NCBI GenBank assembly: GCA_937927945.1
Contig: CALEYW010000043.1
Coordinates: 186,001-250,000, forward strand
DNA from: an uncultured candidate division WPS-2 bacterium
Lineage (GTDB): Bacteria > Vulcanimicrobiota > Vulcanimicrobiia > Vulcanimicrobiales > Vulcanimicrobiaceae
DNA: 64,000 bases
Reading direction: 5' to 3'
In this document: piece after piece, positions 8,020 to 17,057 of the stretch
Layout: each line of letters begins with the position of its first letter
How positions within the stretch are numbered: the stretch's first letter is position 1
Notes under the pieces: model-generated
What the model saw: the letters and a program-made list of their open reading frames with translations, nothing else
Told to the model about the DNA's origin: nothing
Database searches by the model: none
Program-made: the position numbers and the translations under genes

Positions 8020-8697
8020 ATGTTCCTTTTCGATCTGTCCCACGACCGCATGGCGGCGAGTCCGGTCGAAGTCGTCGCCGACGTTCAAGCCGCCTTGATC
8101 TTCGACGAGAGCCGCTATCTCGATGCGGCGCGCAAGATTGGGCTGAACGCCCAGGAGCGCGAGGAACTCGAAAACCGCGTCATGGCGGGCCAGGTCACGC
8201 GGACGATGCTGCCGACGCGTCTGGACGCGATGGCCGGCATGCGCCGCGGGCGCATCTACGCGGTTCGCAACGTGCGCGTGCGCGCAGGAGAACGGACCTT
8301 CGTCATCGCGCTCGCCGACGGCAAGCGCGTCTACGTTCCGATGAAATGCGGGAACCTGTCGGTTCTGCGGACCGCGCCGCGACGCGTCGTCGCGCGCGCC
8401 CATCCGGCAGCGCTCCGGCCGCGACCGCGGATCGCCGCCGCAACGGTCCCGCCGCCGGCGCCGCCCGTGTCGCCGCCCGCCGCCGAGAGCGTCGCAGCCC
8501 CGCTGGTCGCCGGCGTCCAGGCCACGACCGCCGCACCGTCGGTCGCCGCGGTGATTCCGCACCAGCACAACTTCGCGCTACCGTTCTTCGCTTGGCTCGC
8601 CGGTTCGATTACCAGCGTCACGAGCAACGGTTCACCGCCGCTTCCGGCGTGCACCGACACGCGCACCAGCGACGCCGGCGCCTGCGTCGGGAACTGA
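8020..8697 (+). CDS. Protein of unknown function with a Pro/Ala-rich C-terminal half
   Basis: Starting at ATG 8020 the protein has 225 residues. The first 110 look globular (VVADVQAALIFDESRYLDAA ... RIYAVRNVRVRAGERTFVIAL). The rest is Pro/Ala-rich with a short hydrophobic patch (NFALPFFAWLAGSI) near the end. No family is recognised. The last 66 bases overlap the convergent AlkA-like gene and the final residues are poorly conserved in character, so the original stop may have been lost. Codon use in the first half is typical of the window. Confidence 0.55.
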   Translation: MFLFDLSHDRMAASPVEVVADVQAALIFDESRYLDAARKIGLNAQEREELENRVMAGQVTRTMLPTRLDAMAGMRRGRIYAVRNVRVRAGERTFVIALADGKRVYVPMKCGNLSVLRTAPRRVVARAHPAALRPRPRIAAATVPPPAPPVSPPAAESVAAPLVAGVQATTAAPSVAAVIPHQHNFALPFFAWLAGSITSVTSNGSPPLPACTDTRTSDAGACVGN

Positions 8698-9633
8698 CGG
8701 CACGCCTTCGAGCACCACCTCGCCGCGCGCGGCGAGCCGGCCGATCAGCAGGTGATAGTAGAGCATCCCCTGCTGCGGCACGAGCGCCGCGATCACGGAT
8801 TCCGCCTCGATCGTCGGATCGCCGGAGAGCGTGCGCAGCAACGCGGTCGCGCCGGAATCGTTCATCGGGAAGACGTCGAGGCGGCCGAAGCCGCGCAGGG
8901 CGATCACCGCCGCGGTCCACGGCCCGATGCCCTTGTGCTCGACGAGCTCCGCCAGCAAGTCCGGCGTTTCGAGCAGCGTGAGCGTCGCCTCGTCGAGCGA
9001 ACGATCTTCGATCGCGGCGGCGACGGCTTTGAGCGAGGTGACCTTGTTGATCGAGAGGCCGAGATCGCGCAGTTCCAGCGGGTCGGCGTCGAGCAGCGTG
9101 GGTGCGGATGGGAACGGATAGAGCCGCCCGTCGCCGATCTCGCGCGGCACACCGTAGCGTTCGATGACGCGCCGCAGGATCGCGCCTGCGGCGTGAATCG
9201 AAACCTGCTGGTAGACGACCGCATTGACGACCGCCTCCCACAGCGACGGGTAGCGCGGCGGTTTGACCCCGCGCGCGCCGTCGGCGAGATGCTTCAGCCA
9301 CGGGACGTGCCGCACGCCGCGATAGAACGCGCTCAGATCGACGTCGGTGCCGAGCGCCCGCTGCACGACGGCGGCCGGGTCGAGCCGATCCGCGGCCGGC
9401 CCGTCGAACCGCACGGTGACGGCGTCCGGCGCATGCTGCGCGACGGAGAGCAGCGTCGGCTGCGACGGATCCCCGAGCAGACGGCGGTAGAGGGCGCCGT
9501 CGAACACGTCGACGACGTTGCTCGAGAGCCGGCGCAGCACGACCGCGCTCAAGTCGAGCCGATACGGCGTGCGGACGGGGACGACGGCCTCGCGGGCGGA
9601 ACCCCGCGCGGGTGTACCTGGCGACGTACGCAC
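8632..9633 (-). CDS. DNA-3-methyladenine glycosylase (AlkA-like, HhH-GPD family)
   Basis: This base-excision repair glycosylase removes alkylated purines. The 333-residue protein has the AlkA layout: an N-terminal region, then the HhH-GPD core with EAVVNAVVYQQVSIHAAGAI. The helix-hairpin-helix is LVEHKGIGPWTAAVIALRGF, followed by LDVFPMND, whose Asp is the catalytic residue in this family. The C-terminal 25 residues are Gly/Ala/Arg-rich and overlap the convergent gene ending at 8697. The GTG start at 9633 overlaps the divergent permease start by 22 bases. Confidence 0.88.
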   Translation of the reverse strand: MRTSPGTPARGSAREAVVPVRTPYRLDLSAVVLRRLSSNVVDVFDGALYRRLLGDPSQPTLLSVAQHAPDAVTVRFDGPAADRLDPAAVVQRALGTDVDLSAFYRGVRHVPWLKHLADGARGVKPPRYPSLWEAVVNAVVYQQVSIHAAGAILRRVIERYGVPREIGDGRLYPFPSAPTLLDADPLELRDLGLSINKVTSLKAVAAAIEDRSLDEATLTLLETPDLLAELVEHKGIGPWTAAVIALRGFGRLDVFPMNDSGATALLRTLSGDPTIEAESVIAALVPQQGMLYYHLLIGRLAARGEVVLEGVPSVPDAGAGVAGARVGARRKRR

Positions 9634-10409
9634 GTTATTGGTGGATCAACCTGCTCACCATGCTGGAGTATCGGGCGAACTTCGTCATGTGGGCCTTCTT
9701 CACCATCATCTATCACGGCACCGCGATCGTCGCGCTGTGGGTGACGCTGCGCAACTTTCCTTCGATCAACGGCTGGAATTTCCGCGAGACGGCGTTCATG
9801 TACGGCTTGTGGATGCTCGGTCACTCGCTGCACAACACGCTCTTCACCGGCGTCGGCAGCGTGCCGGAGTTCGTGCGCGAAGGCCGCTTCGATCGCTTCC
9901 TCGTGCGGCCGCTCGACCCGCTCTTCCAAGCGATCACCGTTCCGCAGCAGGTGTGGCCGGACGAGCTGATCCTCGCCGTGATCTATTTCTGCGTCGCGAC
10001 CGCGTTCGCCGGAGTGCGCGTCGATTGGATCTTCGTGCTGTACGTCCCGCTCGTCGCGGTCGGCGGCGCGCTGATCGACTTCGGCATCAACCTCGCCATC
10101 GCGACCGCCTCGTTCTGGTTCACCCGCATCGACTCGCTGCGCTGGGTCTTCATGTCGCTCGAACAGGAGTTTTCGCGTTACCCGATCTCGATCTACCAGC
10201 GCGGCGTCCGCGTCGCCTTGACGTTCGTGCTGCCGTTCGCGTTCATGAACTACTTTCCGGCGACGTATCTGCTGCACAAGAGCGAGGACGGGCTGCATCT
10301 GAACCCAGCGATCGGCCTGCTGACGCCGCTGGTCGGCGCACTGTGCGTCGCCGTCGCGTACGCGTTCTGGCGCGTCGGGATCGACCGCTACCAGGGGACC
10401 GGGAGCTAG
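9612..10409 (+). CDS. ABC-2 family permease (PF06182-like), second subunit
   Basis: The 265-residue membrane protein has about six hydrophobic segments. It shows the family loop VPEFVREGRFDRFLVRPLDP and the late signature FVLPFAFMNYFPATYLL. In most genomes this permease directly follows an ATPase and another permease of the same family. Here those two are about 7-9 kb upstream (336-1349 and 1901-2734), with unrelated genes in between. The GTG start at 9612 lies inside the 5' end of the divergent AlkA-like gene. The stop TAG at 10407-10409 is 32 bases from the inversion breakpoint in the RuBisCO-like gene. Confidence 0.87.
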   Translation: MYLATYARYWWINLLTMLEYRANFVMWAFFTIIYHGTAIVALWVTLRNFPSINGWNFRETAFMYGLWMLGHSLHNTLFTGVGSVPEFVREGRFDRFLVRPLDPLFQAITVPQQVWPDELILAVIYFCVATAFAGVRVDWIFVLYVPLVAVGGALIDFGINLAIATASFWFTRIDSLRWVFMSLEQEFSRYPISIYQRGVRVALTFVLPFAFMNYFPATYLLHKSEDGLHLNPAIGLLTPLVGALCVAVAYAFWRVGIDRYQGTGS

Positions 10410-10441
10410 CGGCGGCCGTCCGGAAGGGTTGACGGGCCGTA

Positions 10442-11075
10442 CTGCGCACGTTCGCGCAGCACGCGCGGGGTCCCCGAGAGGTTCGGGGCGTAGAAGACGG
10501 GTTTGCCGGTCGTCTGCGTCGCATCCGTGACGGCGCGCTGACACGCGACGACGCGCTCGGCGAATCGCGACGACAGCTGGTCGACGATCCCGTGATCGTC
10601 CTTGATGACGTCGACGCCGGCCAGTGCGAACGTCCGGCACATGCGGGCCAAGTCCGCCGTCGGCAACCCTTGCGGCTTCATCGCGGTGCTCGTCAACGCG
10701 CGGCCGGGTGCGTCGACGAGCGCGCGGATCCCGGCGATGCCGTGACGGGGCCCGGTGAACCGCGCGAGCAGAGCGGGCGGCATGTCGAGTCCGACGAAGC
10801 GCACGTTCTCCCATAGCGAGCAGTTGCCGAAGATCATGTTCATCAGCTGCGCCGGCTCGCCGCCGGTCGTCTCGACCGCGATCGCGACGTCGACCCGATA
10901 CCGTTCCTCCGCGACCGGCGTGATGGCGGTGACCCGCGCGACGATCTCGTCGAGCACTCGCTGGTCGGTGATCGCCTCGAGCGGACACTCGACGCTCTGC
11001 TCGAGCGCCAGCGCCTGCGCGCGCTCATCGATGCGGTCCGCCGTCGAGTCGATCAGGTAGGTCGCGGTCAGCCAG
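10442..11075 (-). pseudogene. RuBisCO-like protein, N-terminal part, inverted
   Basis: This minus-strand segment encodes the N-terminal and early barrel part of a RuBisCO-like (form IV) protein. It reads ATYLIDSTADRIDE near the beginning, LMNMIFGNCSLWENVRFVGL, FTGPRHGIAGIR, then the barrel strands STAMKPQGLP and VDVIKDDHGIVDQ, and YAPNLSGTPRVLRERAQ. The protein-like sequence stops at the CAG codon at 10442-10444. The rest of the enzyme continues on the opposite strand from 11076. No ATG, GTG or TTG is available at its beginning. The Lys of the KDD motif is kept, but the RuBisCO Glu after the two Asp is His here, as in RuBisCO-like proteins that do not fix CO2. It cannot make a full enzyme in this arrangement. 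Confidence 0.85.
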
Positions 11076-11549
11076 GCCCGCGACGCCGGCGTGCGCGTCG
11101 TCCTCGTCGCGCCGATGCTGATCGGGCTGCCGGCGTTCGTCGATCTGGTCGACGAGTTCCCGGAATTCGCGTACCTCGCGCATCCGTCCGCCGCCGGCGG
11201 GCGCATCGCGCCGGAGCTGCTGCTCGGACGGCTGTTCCGCTTGTTCGGTGCCGACGCGACGATCTTCACCAACTACGGCGGCCGGTTCGCGTATCCGCGT
11301 GAGGAGTGCGCGGCGCTGGCGCAGGCGGCGCGCGCGCCGTGGGGCGGCCTACGCCCGGCGCTGCCGGTCCCGGCCGGCGGGATGTCGCTCGAACGGGTCG
11401 ACGAGATGCTCGATTTCTACGGTCCCGACTCGATGCTGCTGATCGGCGGGAACCTCCTCATCGCGCGCGACGCGCTCTTGGAGCGAACGCGCGAGTACGT
11501 CGCGAAAGTAGCGGGACATGGATCTGCAGCAGCCGGCGTACACGCGTAG
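11076..11549 (+). pseudogene. RuBisCO-like protein, C-terminal part
   Basis: This plus-strand segment continues the RuBisCO-like protein whose N-terminal part is inverted at 10442-11075. It reads ARDAGVRVVLVAPMLIGLP at the beginning, then FAYLAHPSAAGGRIAPELL, GADATIFTNYGGRFAYP, PALPVPAGGMSLERV and a final DSMLLIGGNLLIARDALLE. These are the last strands of the RuBisCO barrel with its phosphate-binding Gly pairs. Only an internal GTG at 11091 could start translation. The 3' end overlaps the cupin start by 32 bases, the usual order RuBisCO-like then cupin, which supports the plus strand as the original orientation. Confidence 0.85.
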
Positions 11550-11982
11550 CTTCCGTCCCGACGACGAGGCCTTCGGCTGGGACGACGTCGAGGTGCTCGC
11601 GTACAAGGACGAAGGGACGGCGCCGTTCCGCAGCATCACCCGCCAAGTGCTCTTCGAGGAAGCCGAGCATGGCTGCCAGCTCCGCTACTTCGAGGTAGCG
11701 CCTGGCGGCTACAGCACCCTCGAGCGCCACGAACACGTCCACGCCGTGCTGATCCTACGCGGCCGCGGTACGTGCCTGATCGGCGACGAGGTCCGCGAGA
11801 TCGGCGAGCACGACCTCTGCCGCGTGCCGCCGCGGACCTGGCACCAATTTCGTGCCGCGACCGACGCGCCGCTCGGCTTCCTGTGCCTGGTGCCGATCGA
11901 GCGCGACCGCCCGCAGCTGCCGACCACCGACGAACTCGCACAACTGCGCGCGAACCCCGTGATCGCGGCGTTCTTGGGTTAG
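11518..11982 (+). CDS. Cupin domain protein associated with RuBisCO-like gene
   Basis: The 154-residue protein has one conserved cupin barrel. Motif 1 is PGGYSTLERHEHVHAVLIL with three metal-binding His/Glu candidates, and motif 2 is HDLCRVPPRTWHQFRA. Such cupins often follow RuBisCO-like genes in sugar-acid or pentose degradation clusters, but the substrate is unknown. The ATG at 11518 lies inside the end of the upstream RuBisCO-like fragment, so translation was probably coupled before the inversion. The gene looks intact. Its 3' half is covered on the other strand by the overrun of the beta-propeller gene. Confidence 0.85.
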   Translation: MDLQQPAYTRSFRPDDEAFGWDDVEVLAYKDEGTAPFRSITRQVLFEEAEHGCQLRYFEVAPGGYSTLERHEHVHAVLILRGRGTCLIGDEVREIGEHDLCRVPPRTWHQFRAATDAPLGFLCLVPIERDRPQLPTTDELAQLRANPVIAAFLG

Positions 11983-14900
11983 CGCACCCGTCGCTCCGAC
12001 TACATCGTTCCAGCGTTGGAGCAGGCGTTCCGCGGTCGGACGCAACGTCGTCCATGCGGCGCGTTCGGTGGGCGTCGGCGCGGCATCCGCGCTTTCGATC
12101 GCGTCTTCGAGATCGCCGAGGGCCTGCGAGACGGCGCGCAACGTGTCGAAGCGGCCAGTGGGCGCGGCGCCGTCTTGGGGATAGGCTGCCGGTGCGGCCC
12201 CAACGAGCGCATCGACCCGCGCGACGTTCGCGTTGGGCTTCTTGCGCAGCGCGCCGGACGCCGCGATTGCGGATTTGACGCGGCCGAGTTCCGCGTACAC
12301 GACGTGGGCCAACGCGTATTGCGCCGCGAGATCGGCATCGCTCGCGGTGACGCGCGGCGCACGGTGAAGGACGAGCGGCGTTTCGTAGCTTCCGCCGTCG
12401 AGTGTCATGCGGATCGTGTACCGGCCCGGCGCGGCGAAGGGTGCATCGTCGCCGCCCGCGATGCGGAAGTCCCAGGCGAAGCGATGCATCCCGGGCGCGC
12501 TCGGCGGAACCGGCGGCGGCGTTAGCCAGTAGGCGGGATAATCGACTTCGCCCGGGTCGGTCGTCTTCGGGCGCCCGACGCTCGACCATCGGCGCACCAC
12601 CGCGCCGCGCGCGTCGAGGATCGCGATCGTGAGGGGGCCGCTGGCGCCCTGCGGCACGACGTAGTCGAAGATCGCGCCGTACGGCGGGTTCTCGCCGCGC
12701 GAGACTTCCGGCGGCATCGCTTCGCCTTCGTCGCCGTAGGGTCGATAGCGGATCGCGTCGCGCGGCGCAAAAAGCCGCGCTCCTCCGGATGCGTTCGCCG
12801 CGAGTTGGCGCAGCGGACCGACGTCGTCGAGGATCCAGAACGCCCGGCCGTGCGTCGCGACGACGAGATCGCCGTCGTGCACCGCGATGTCGCGAACCGA
12901 TACAACCGGCATGTTCGCGCGCAGCGAGCTCCACGACGCACCGTCGTCGAACGAGATGAAGACGCCCGCCTCCGTGCCCGCGTAGAGCAGGCCGCGACGC
13001 ATCGGATCCTCTCGCACCACGTTGACGTTGCCGTCGGGGAGACCCGCGACGGCAGCGCGCCAGGTGCGGCCCGCATCGTGCGTCACCGCGATCGCCGGGC
13101 GGTCGTCGTCGAGCCGATGCTTGTCGATCGCGACGTACGCCGTCGCATCGTCGAAGTGCGACGCGTCGATCGCGGCGATGTGCTGCCACGCTCCGACGCC
13201 GGGCGGCGTGACGTCACGCCACGTGCGGCCGCCGTCGGCCGTGCGATGAACGAGGCCGTCGTCGGTCCCGGCCCACAGCACGCGCGCGCTGCGCGGCGAC
13301 GGCGCGAGCGCGTAGACGACGCCGCGTGACGCCTCGCCGTCGGAGTCGTGCGCCGTGGCGGGATCGAGGGTCGGCGGAAGCGGCGGCGCCGTGCGGGTGA
13401 GGTCGCCCGAGATCGCCGTCCAATGAGCGCCGCGGTCGCGGCTGCGCCAGACACGCTGGTTCGAGACGTACAGCGCGCCGTCGCGGCCGAACGCGATCGG
13501 CATCGTCCACTCGGTGCGCCAGACCCCGGTGCGCCCAAGCAGCGGCGAGAGCGCGCGCGTCTGCGCCGTGCGCAGATCTTCCCGGCTGACGCCGTATCCG
13601 TCACGCCCGAAGATCGTCTCGCGGTCGCGCGGATCGGGCACGATCGTACCGCTCTCGCCGCCGGAGGTGATCGGGCGCCAATCGCGCTCGTCGATGCCGC
13701 GATGGGTACTGCGCGAGACGATCGTCGCCGCGCCATTGTCCTGCTGGGCGCCGTACAGGCGGTACGGGCGCGCGTCGTCGACGGCGACGTGGTAGAACTG
13801 TCCGGTCGGCTGATTGAACCACGTCGACCACGTCTGCGCGCCGTCGAGGCTGACCGTCGCGCCTTGATCGCTGCCGAGCACCATGCGCGACGGCTCGCTG
13901 GGGTCGATCCACAACTGATGGAAATCGTCGCCGTCGGGCGAACCTTTGATCGCGGTGAACGATGCGCCGCCGTCGGTCGAGCGGTAGAGCGCCGTATCGG
14001 AGACGAACACCCGATCGGCGTTCTTGGGATCGACGCTGACGTGGCAGAAATACCAGCCGCGCTGCCACAGGCGGGGATCCTTGCTCGCGCGTTTCCAGGT
14101 GACGCCAGCATCGTCGCTGCGGTAGAGTCCGCCGTCCTTCGCATCGACGATCGCGTAGACGCGATCCGGCATGCTCGGCGCGACGGCGAGGCCGATCTTG
14201 CCGACCCGTTCCGCCGGAAAGCCGCCGCCCTCGACGCGCGCCCACGTGACGCCGCCGTCGATCGATTTCCAAAGCGACGAACCCGCGCCGCGCGAGGGCG
14301 GATACACGCTCCACGGCGGCCGCCGCGTCTGCCACAGCGACGCGTAGACTACGCGCATCGACGGATCGGCGGCGAGATCGATCGCGCCGGTGTCGCGGTC
14401 GCGGAACAGCGTGCGCGTCCAGCTCGCTCCGCCGTCGGTCGAGCGGTACACGCCGCGCATTTCGCTCGGCCCGTAGGCGTGGCCGAGCGTCGCCACGAGC
14501 AGCGTCTTGGGATCATGCGGATCGACCAGAATTCGGCCGATCTGGCGCGAGTCGGTCAAACCGATGCGGCTCCACGTGGCGCCCGCGTCGGCCGAGCGAT
14601 ACATCCCGTTGCCGTGGATGATGTCGGATCGCATGTCGGCTTCACCGCTGCCGACGTACACCGTCGCGGGATCGCTAGGGGCGACGGCGATCGCGCCGAT
14701 CGACGCGACCGGCTGCCCGTCCATGATCGGCGTCCACGAACGTCCCGCGTTTGTGCTCTTCCACACGCCGCCGCCGACCGCGCCGAGATAGAACGTGCGC
14801 GGATCGCCGGCGACGCCGCTCACCGCGACGGCGCGTCCACCGCGGAACGGGCCGACATTGCGCCAGCGAAGTCCCGCATACAGCGACGGATCGACGACGC

Positions 14901-14997
14901 CGCCGGCACCGGCACGCGCGCCGGCGGAAGGCTGGATCAAGACGGCCAGCGTCACGGCGGCGACGAGCGCCGACGTCACTCGCGAGCGCACGCGCAT
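11755..14997 (-). CDS. Exported sortilin/BNR-repeat beta-propeller protein (glycosyl hydrolase-like)
   Basis: The protein starts at ATG 14997 with a signal peptide (ALVAAVTLAVLIQPSAGA). It carries repeated BNR/sortilin blades: SVGGGVWKSTNAGRSW-type units recur as GVYRSTDGGASW, GLYRSDDAGVTW, ALYRSTDGGASF and GVFISFDDGASW. A C-terminal beta-sandwich and helical region follow to about position 12000. This large exported family is common in soil bacteria near S9 peptidases and is often annotated as glycosyl hydrolase, without proven activity. Of 1080 residues, roughly the last 80 are antisense to the cupin gene, so the natural stop appears to be missing. The S9 gene upstream ends two bases before this start, giving a coupled operon. 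Confidence 0.85.
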   Translation of the reverse strand: MRVRSRVTSALVAAVTLAVLIQPSAGARAGAGGVVDPSLYAGLRWRNVGPFRGGRAVAVSGVAGDPRTFYLGAVGGGVWKSTNAGRSWTPIMDGQPVASIGAIAVAPSDPATVYVGSGEADMRSDIIHGNGMYRSADAGATWSRIGLTDSRQIGRILVDPHDPKTLLVATLGHAYGPSEMRGVYRSTDGGASWTRTLFRDRDTGAIDLAADPSMRVVYASLWQTRRPPWSVYPPSRGAGSSLWKSIDGGVTWARVEGGGFPAERVGKIGLAVAPSMPDRVYAIVDAKDGGLYRSDDAGVTWKRASKDPRLWQRGWYFCHVSVDPKNADRVFVSDTALYRSTDGGASFTAIKGSPDGDDFHQLWIDPSEPSRMVLGSDQGATVSLDGAQTWSTWFNQPTGQFYHVAVDDARPYRLYGAQQDNGAATIVSRSTHRGIDERDWRPITSGGESGTIVPDPRDRETIFGRDGYGVSREDLRTAQTRALSPLLGRTGVWRTEWTMPIAFGRDGALYVSNQRVWRSRDRGAHWTAISGDLTRTAPPLPPTLDPATAHDSDGEASRGVVYALAPSPRSARVLWAGTDDGLVHRTADGGRTWRDVTPPGVGAWQHIAAIDASHFDDATAYVAIDKHRLDDDRPAIAVTHDAGRTWRAAVAGLPDGNVNVVREDPMRRGLLYAGTEAGVFISFDDGASWSSLRANMPVVSVRDIAVHDGDLVVATHGRAFWILDDVGPLRQLAANASGGARLFAPRDAIRYRPYGDEGEAMPPEVSRGENPPYGAIFDYVVPQGASGPLTIAILDARGAVVRRWSSVGRPKTTDPGEVDYPAYWLTPPPVPPSAPGMHRFAWDFRIAGGDDAPFAAPGRYTIRMTLDGGSYETPLVLHRAPRVTASDADLAAQYALAHVVYAELGRVKSAIAASGALRKKPNANVARVDALVGAAPAAYPQDGAAPTGRFDTLRAVSQALGDLEDAIESADAAPTPTERAAWTTLRPTAERLLQRWNDVVGATGALTQERRDHGVRAQLCEFVGGRQLRAVALDRHQAQEAERRVGRGTKLVPGPRRHAAEVVLADLADLVADQARTAAA

Positions 14998-14998
14998 G

Positions 14999-17032
14999 CT
15001 ACGCTTCCGCTTCGCCGGAGAGGGGGCGGAACAGCGCGCCGGCTTCGTCCGGTTCGGCCTCCACGCCGGCCGGGCGGAGATGGCGGATGAACCAGTGCGC
15101 GATCGCGCGCAGACGCAGCACGCGGCTGCGCGGCTTGCCGCTGCGCGAGAGCTCGTGTCCGGTGTCGGCGAAGCGCACGAACTCGGTCGAGAGCCGCCCC
15201 ATGCGGCGCAGGATCGTGAAGAGCTGTTCGGCTTGATCGATCGGACAGCGGAAGTCGCGTTCGCTGTGCTCGACGAGCAGCGGCGCCGCGATCGCCTGCG
15301 CCGCGCGCATCGGTGAAACCTCGAAGAGCCGCTGCCCGGCATCGTCGGCGAAGCGCGCGTTCAGCTCGCGTTCGAGAAACCAGCCAATGTCCGAGGCGCC
15401 GACCATGCTGACGAAGTCGTTGCACGCGCGCATCGACACGCCGGCCGCGAAGCGGTCGCTGTGCCCGAGCAGCCACGTCGTCATGAAGCCGCCGTACGAT
15501 CCGCCCGCGGCGCCGATACGGGCCGTGTCGAACGTTCCCTGCGCCAGCGCTCCGTCGAGGATAGAGAGGACGTCGGCGGCGTCGATTCCGCCCCAGTCGC
15601 CGAGGATCGCGTCGGCGTATGCATGACCGTACGACTGCGATCCGCGCGGGTTGCCGTACGCGACCGCGCAGCCTTGCGCGGCGAGCACCTGGAATTCCAA
15701 GAAGAAGGTCGCACCGTACGCGGCGTGCGGTCCGCCGTGCACCTCGAGCACGAGCGGCGGACGATCCTCGCGCGATGGCGCGGGCGCGATCAGCCACGCG
15801 TCGAGGACCGTTCCGTCGGCGGCGCGCGGGCGATAGCGCCGCGGCGCGACGACGATCTTCTCCGCCAGCCAGGGATTGGTCTCGGTCAGCACGCGTTCGG
15901 CGCCGTACGGTTCGACCAGCGCGAGCTCGTTGGGGACCGTCGGCGTGGAGTACGCGATCGCGATCGAGCCGTCGCTCGCGAGCGCAAAGCCGAAGATCTC
16001 ACGTTCGCCGCCGCAGACGACGCGCGTTCCGCTGCCGTCGCGCGCAAACGCACGCAGCGTGGTCGCTCCCTCGTCGCAGACGGTCAGCAGGATCTCGCGA
16101 TCCGCAGCCGTCCAGATCGGCACGCTCGGGTTGTGACCGCCGCGCAGATCGCTGGCGAGATGATCGCCGACCGTGCGGCCGAGTCCGGCCGAGAGGGAGC
16201 GCAGAGCGCCGCCTTCCGCGGAAATGACTAGCAGCTCTTCGTCGAAGCGGCCGCCGGCGTCGTCGCCGTTCTGGTGGCCGACGAGCGCGATCTCGCGGCC
16301 GTCGCGCGAGAATGCCGGCGTCGAGAGCGGTCCGGCCGACTGCGTGAGTTTCGTGAACGTTCCGCTCGCGACGTCCGCCACGCACAGATCCGCGACCGCG
16401 GTCGCCGTTTCGGGCGCGTCGATCCGTGCGGTGAAGGCGATGCGCGTTCCGTCGGGCGACCACGCCGGTCCGTTGACGTCGAAATCGCCCGTCGTCAACC
16501 GGCGCGCTTCGCCGCCCGCGGCATCGATGAGGTAGAGATGCTTGCGGACGCCGTCGAGGATACCCTCGGAATCGCTCTTGAACGGCAGCATGCGGATGTG
16601 ACGCGCACCGCTCTTCTCGTCGCGGTAGGCGCGCGCGCTCGCCGGATCGTGCTCGGCCGTCGCCACGAAGGCGAGCTGTTTGGAGTCCGGCGACCACGCG
16701 AGCGCACCGATCTTGCCGTATCCGGTGCCGAGCGCCGTCGCCTCGCCGCCGCTCAGGGAGAGCACGAACAGACGCGCGGCATCGTCGCGATCCGCGACGA
16801 ACGCGAGCGCGGAGCCGTCCGGAGCGATGCGGGGCAGCCGATCGCTCGTGCCGCGGGTGAAGGGACGATCGGTGCCGTTGCGGTCGATCCGATGGATCGC
16901 GCCGCGTGCTTCGTCGGCCTCGGCGTCTTGCCAGGTTCGCCGGTAGTACACGGCCGAGCCGTCGGGAGCGATCTGTGGGTCGGAGACGAGGACAATGCGA
17001 AGAAGGTCGCTCGGTACGAGAGGACTGGCCAT
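14999..17032 (-). CDS. S9 family peptidase (acylaminoacyl-peptidase-like)
   Basis: This prolyl-oligopeptidase family serine peptidase has 677 residues. The N-terminal half is a TolB-like beta-propeller (LAWSPDSKQLAFV, PAWSPDGTRIAFT). The C-terminal alpha/beta hydrolase domain has VLEVHGGPHAAYG, GNPRGSQSYG, the nucleophile motif GAAGGSYGGFMTTWLLG, the acid in EHSERDFRCP and the His in FADTGHELSRSG. No signal peptide is obvious, so it is probably cytoplasmic. It precedes the beta-propeller gene with the arrangement TAGCATG, so the two are translated together. It is divergent from the amidase-like gene at 17058, only 25 bases away. Confidence 0.93.
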   Translation of the reverse strand: MASPLVPSDLLRIVLVSDPQIAPDGSAVYYRRTWQDAEADEARGAIHRIDRNGTDRPFTRGTSDRLPRIAPDGSALAFVADRDDAARLFVLSLSGGEATALGTGYGKIGALAWSPDSKQLAFVATAEHDPASARAYRDEKSGARHIRMLPFKSDSEGILDGVRKHLYLIDAAGGEARRLTTGDFDVNGPAWSPDGTRIAFTARIDAPETATAVADLCVADVASGTFTKLTQSAGPLSTPAFSRDGREIALVGHQNGDDAGGRFDEELLVISAEGGALRSLSAGLGRTVGDHLASDLRGGHNPSVPIWTAADREILLTVCDEGATTLRAFARDGSGTRVVCGGEREIFGFALASDGSIAIAYSTPTVPNELALVEPYGAERVLTETNPWLAEKIVVAPRRYRPRAADGTVLDAWLIAPAPSREDRPPLVLEVHGGPHAAYGATFFLEFQVLAAQGCAVAYGNPRGSQSYGHAYADAILGDWGGIDAADVLSILDGALAQGTFDTARIGAAGGSYGGFMTTWLLGHSDRFAAGVSMRACNDFVSMVGASDIGWFLERELNARFADDAGQRLFEVSPMRAAQAIAAPLLVEHSERDFRCPIDQAEQLFTILRRMGRLSTEFVRFADTGHELSRSGKPRSRVLRLRAIAHWFIRHLRPAGVEAEPDEAGALFRPLSGEAEA

Positions 17033-17057
17033 CGGTGGCGAGGATTAACGGCCCACG

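Noticed and set aside
10406..11272. The minus-strand frame as a complete independent gene
   Set aside because: Its first 60 residues are antisense to the C-terminal half and its last residues run past the RuBisCO-like text. The protein-like part is only 10442-11075.
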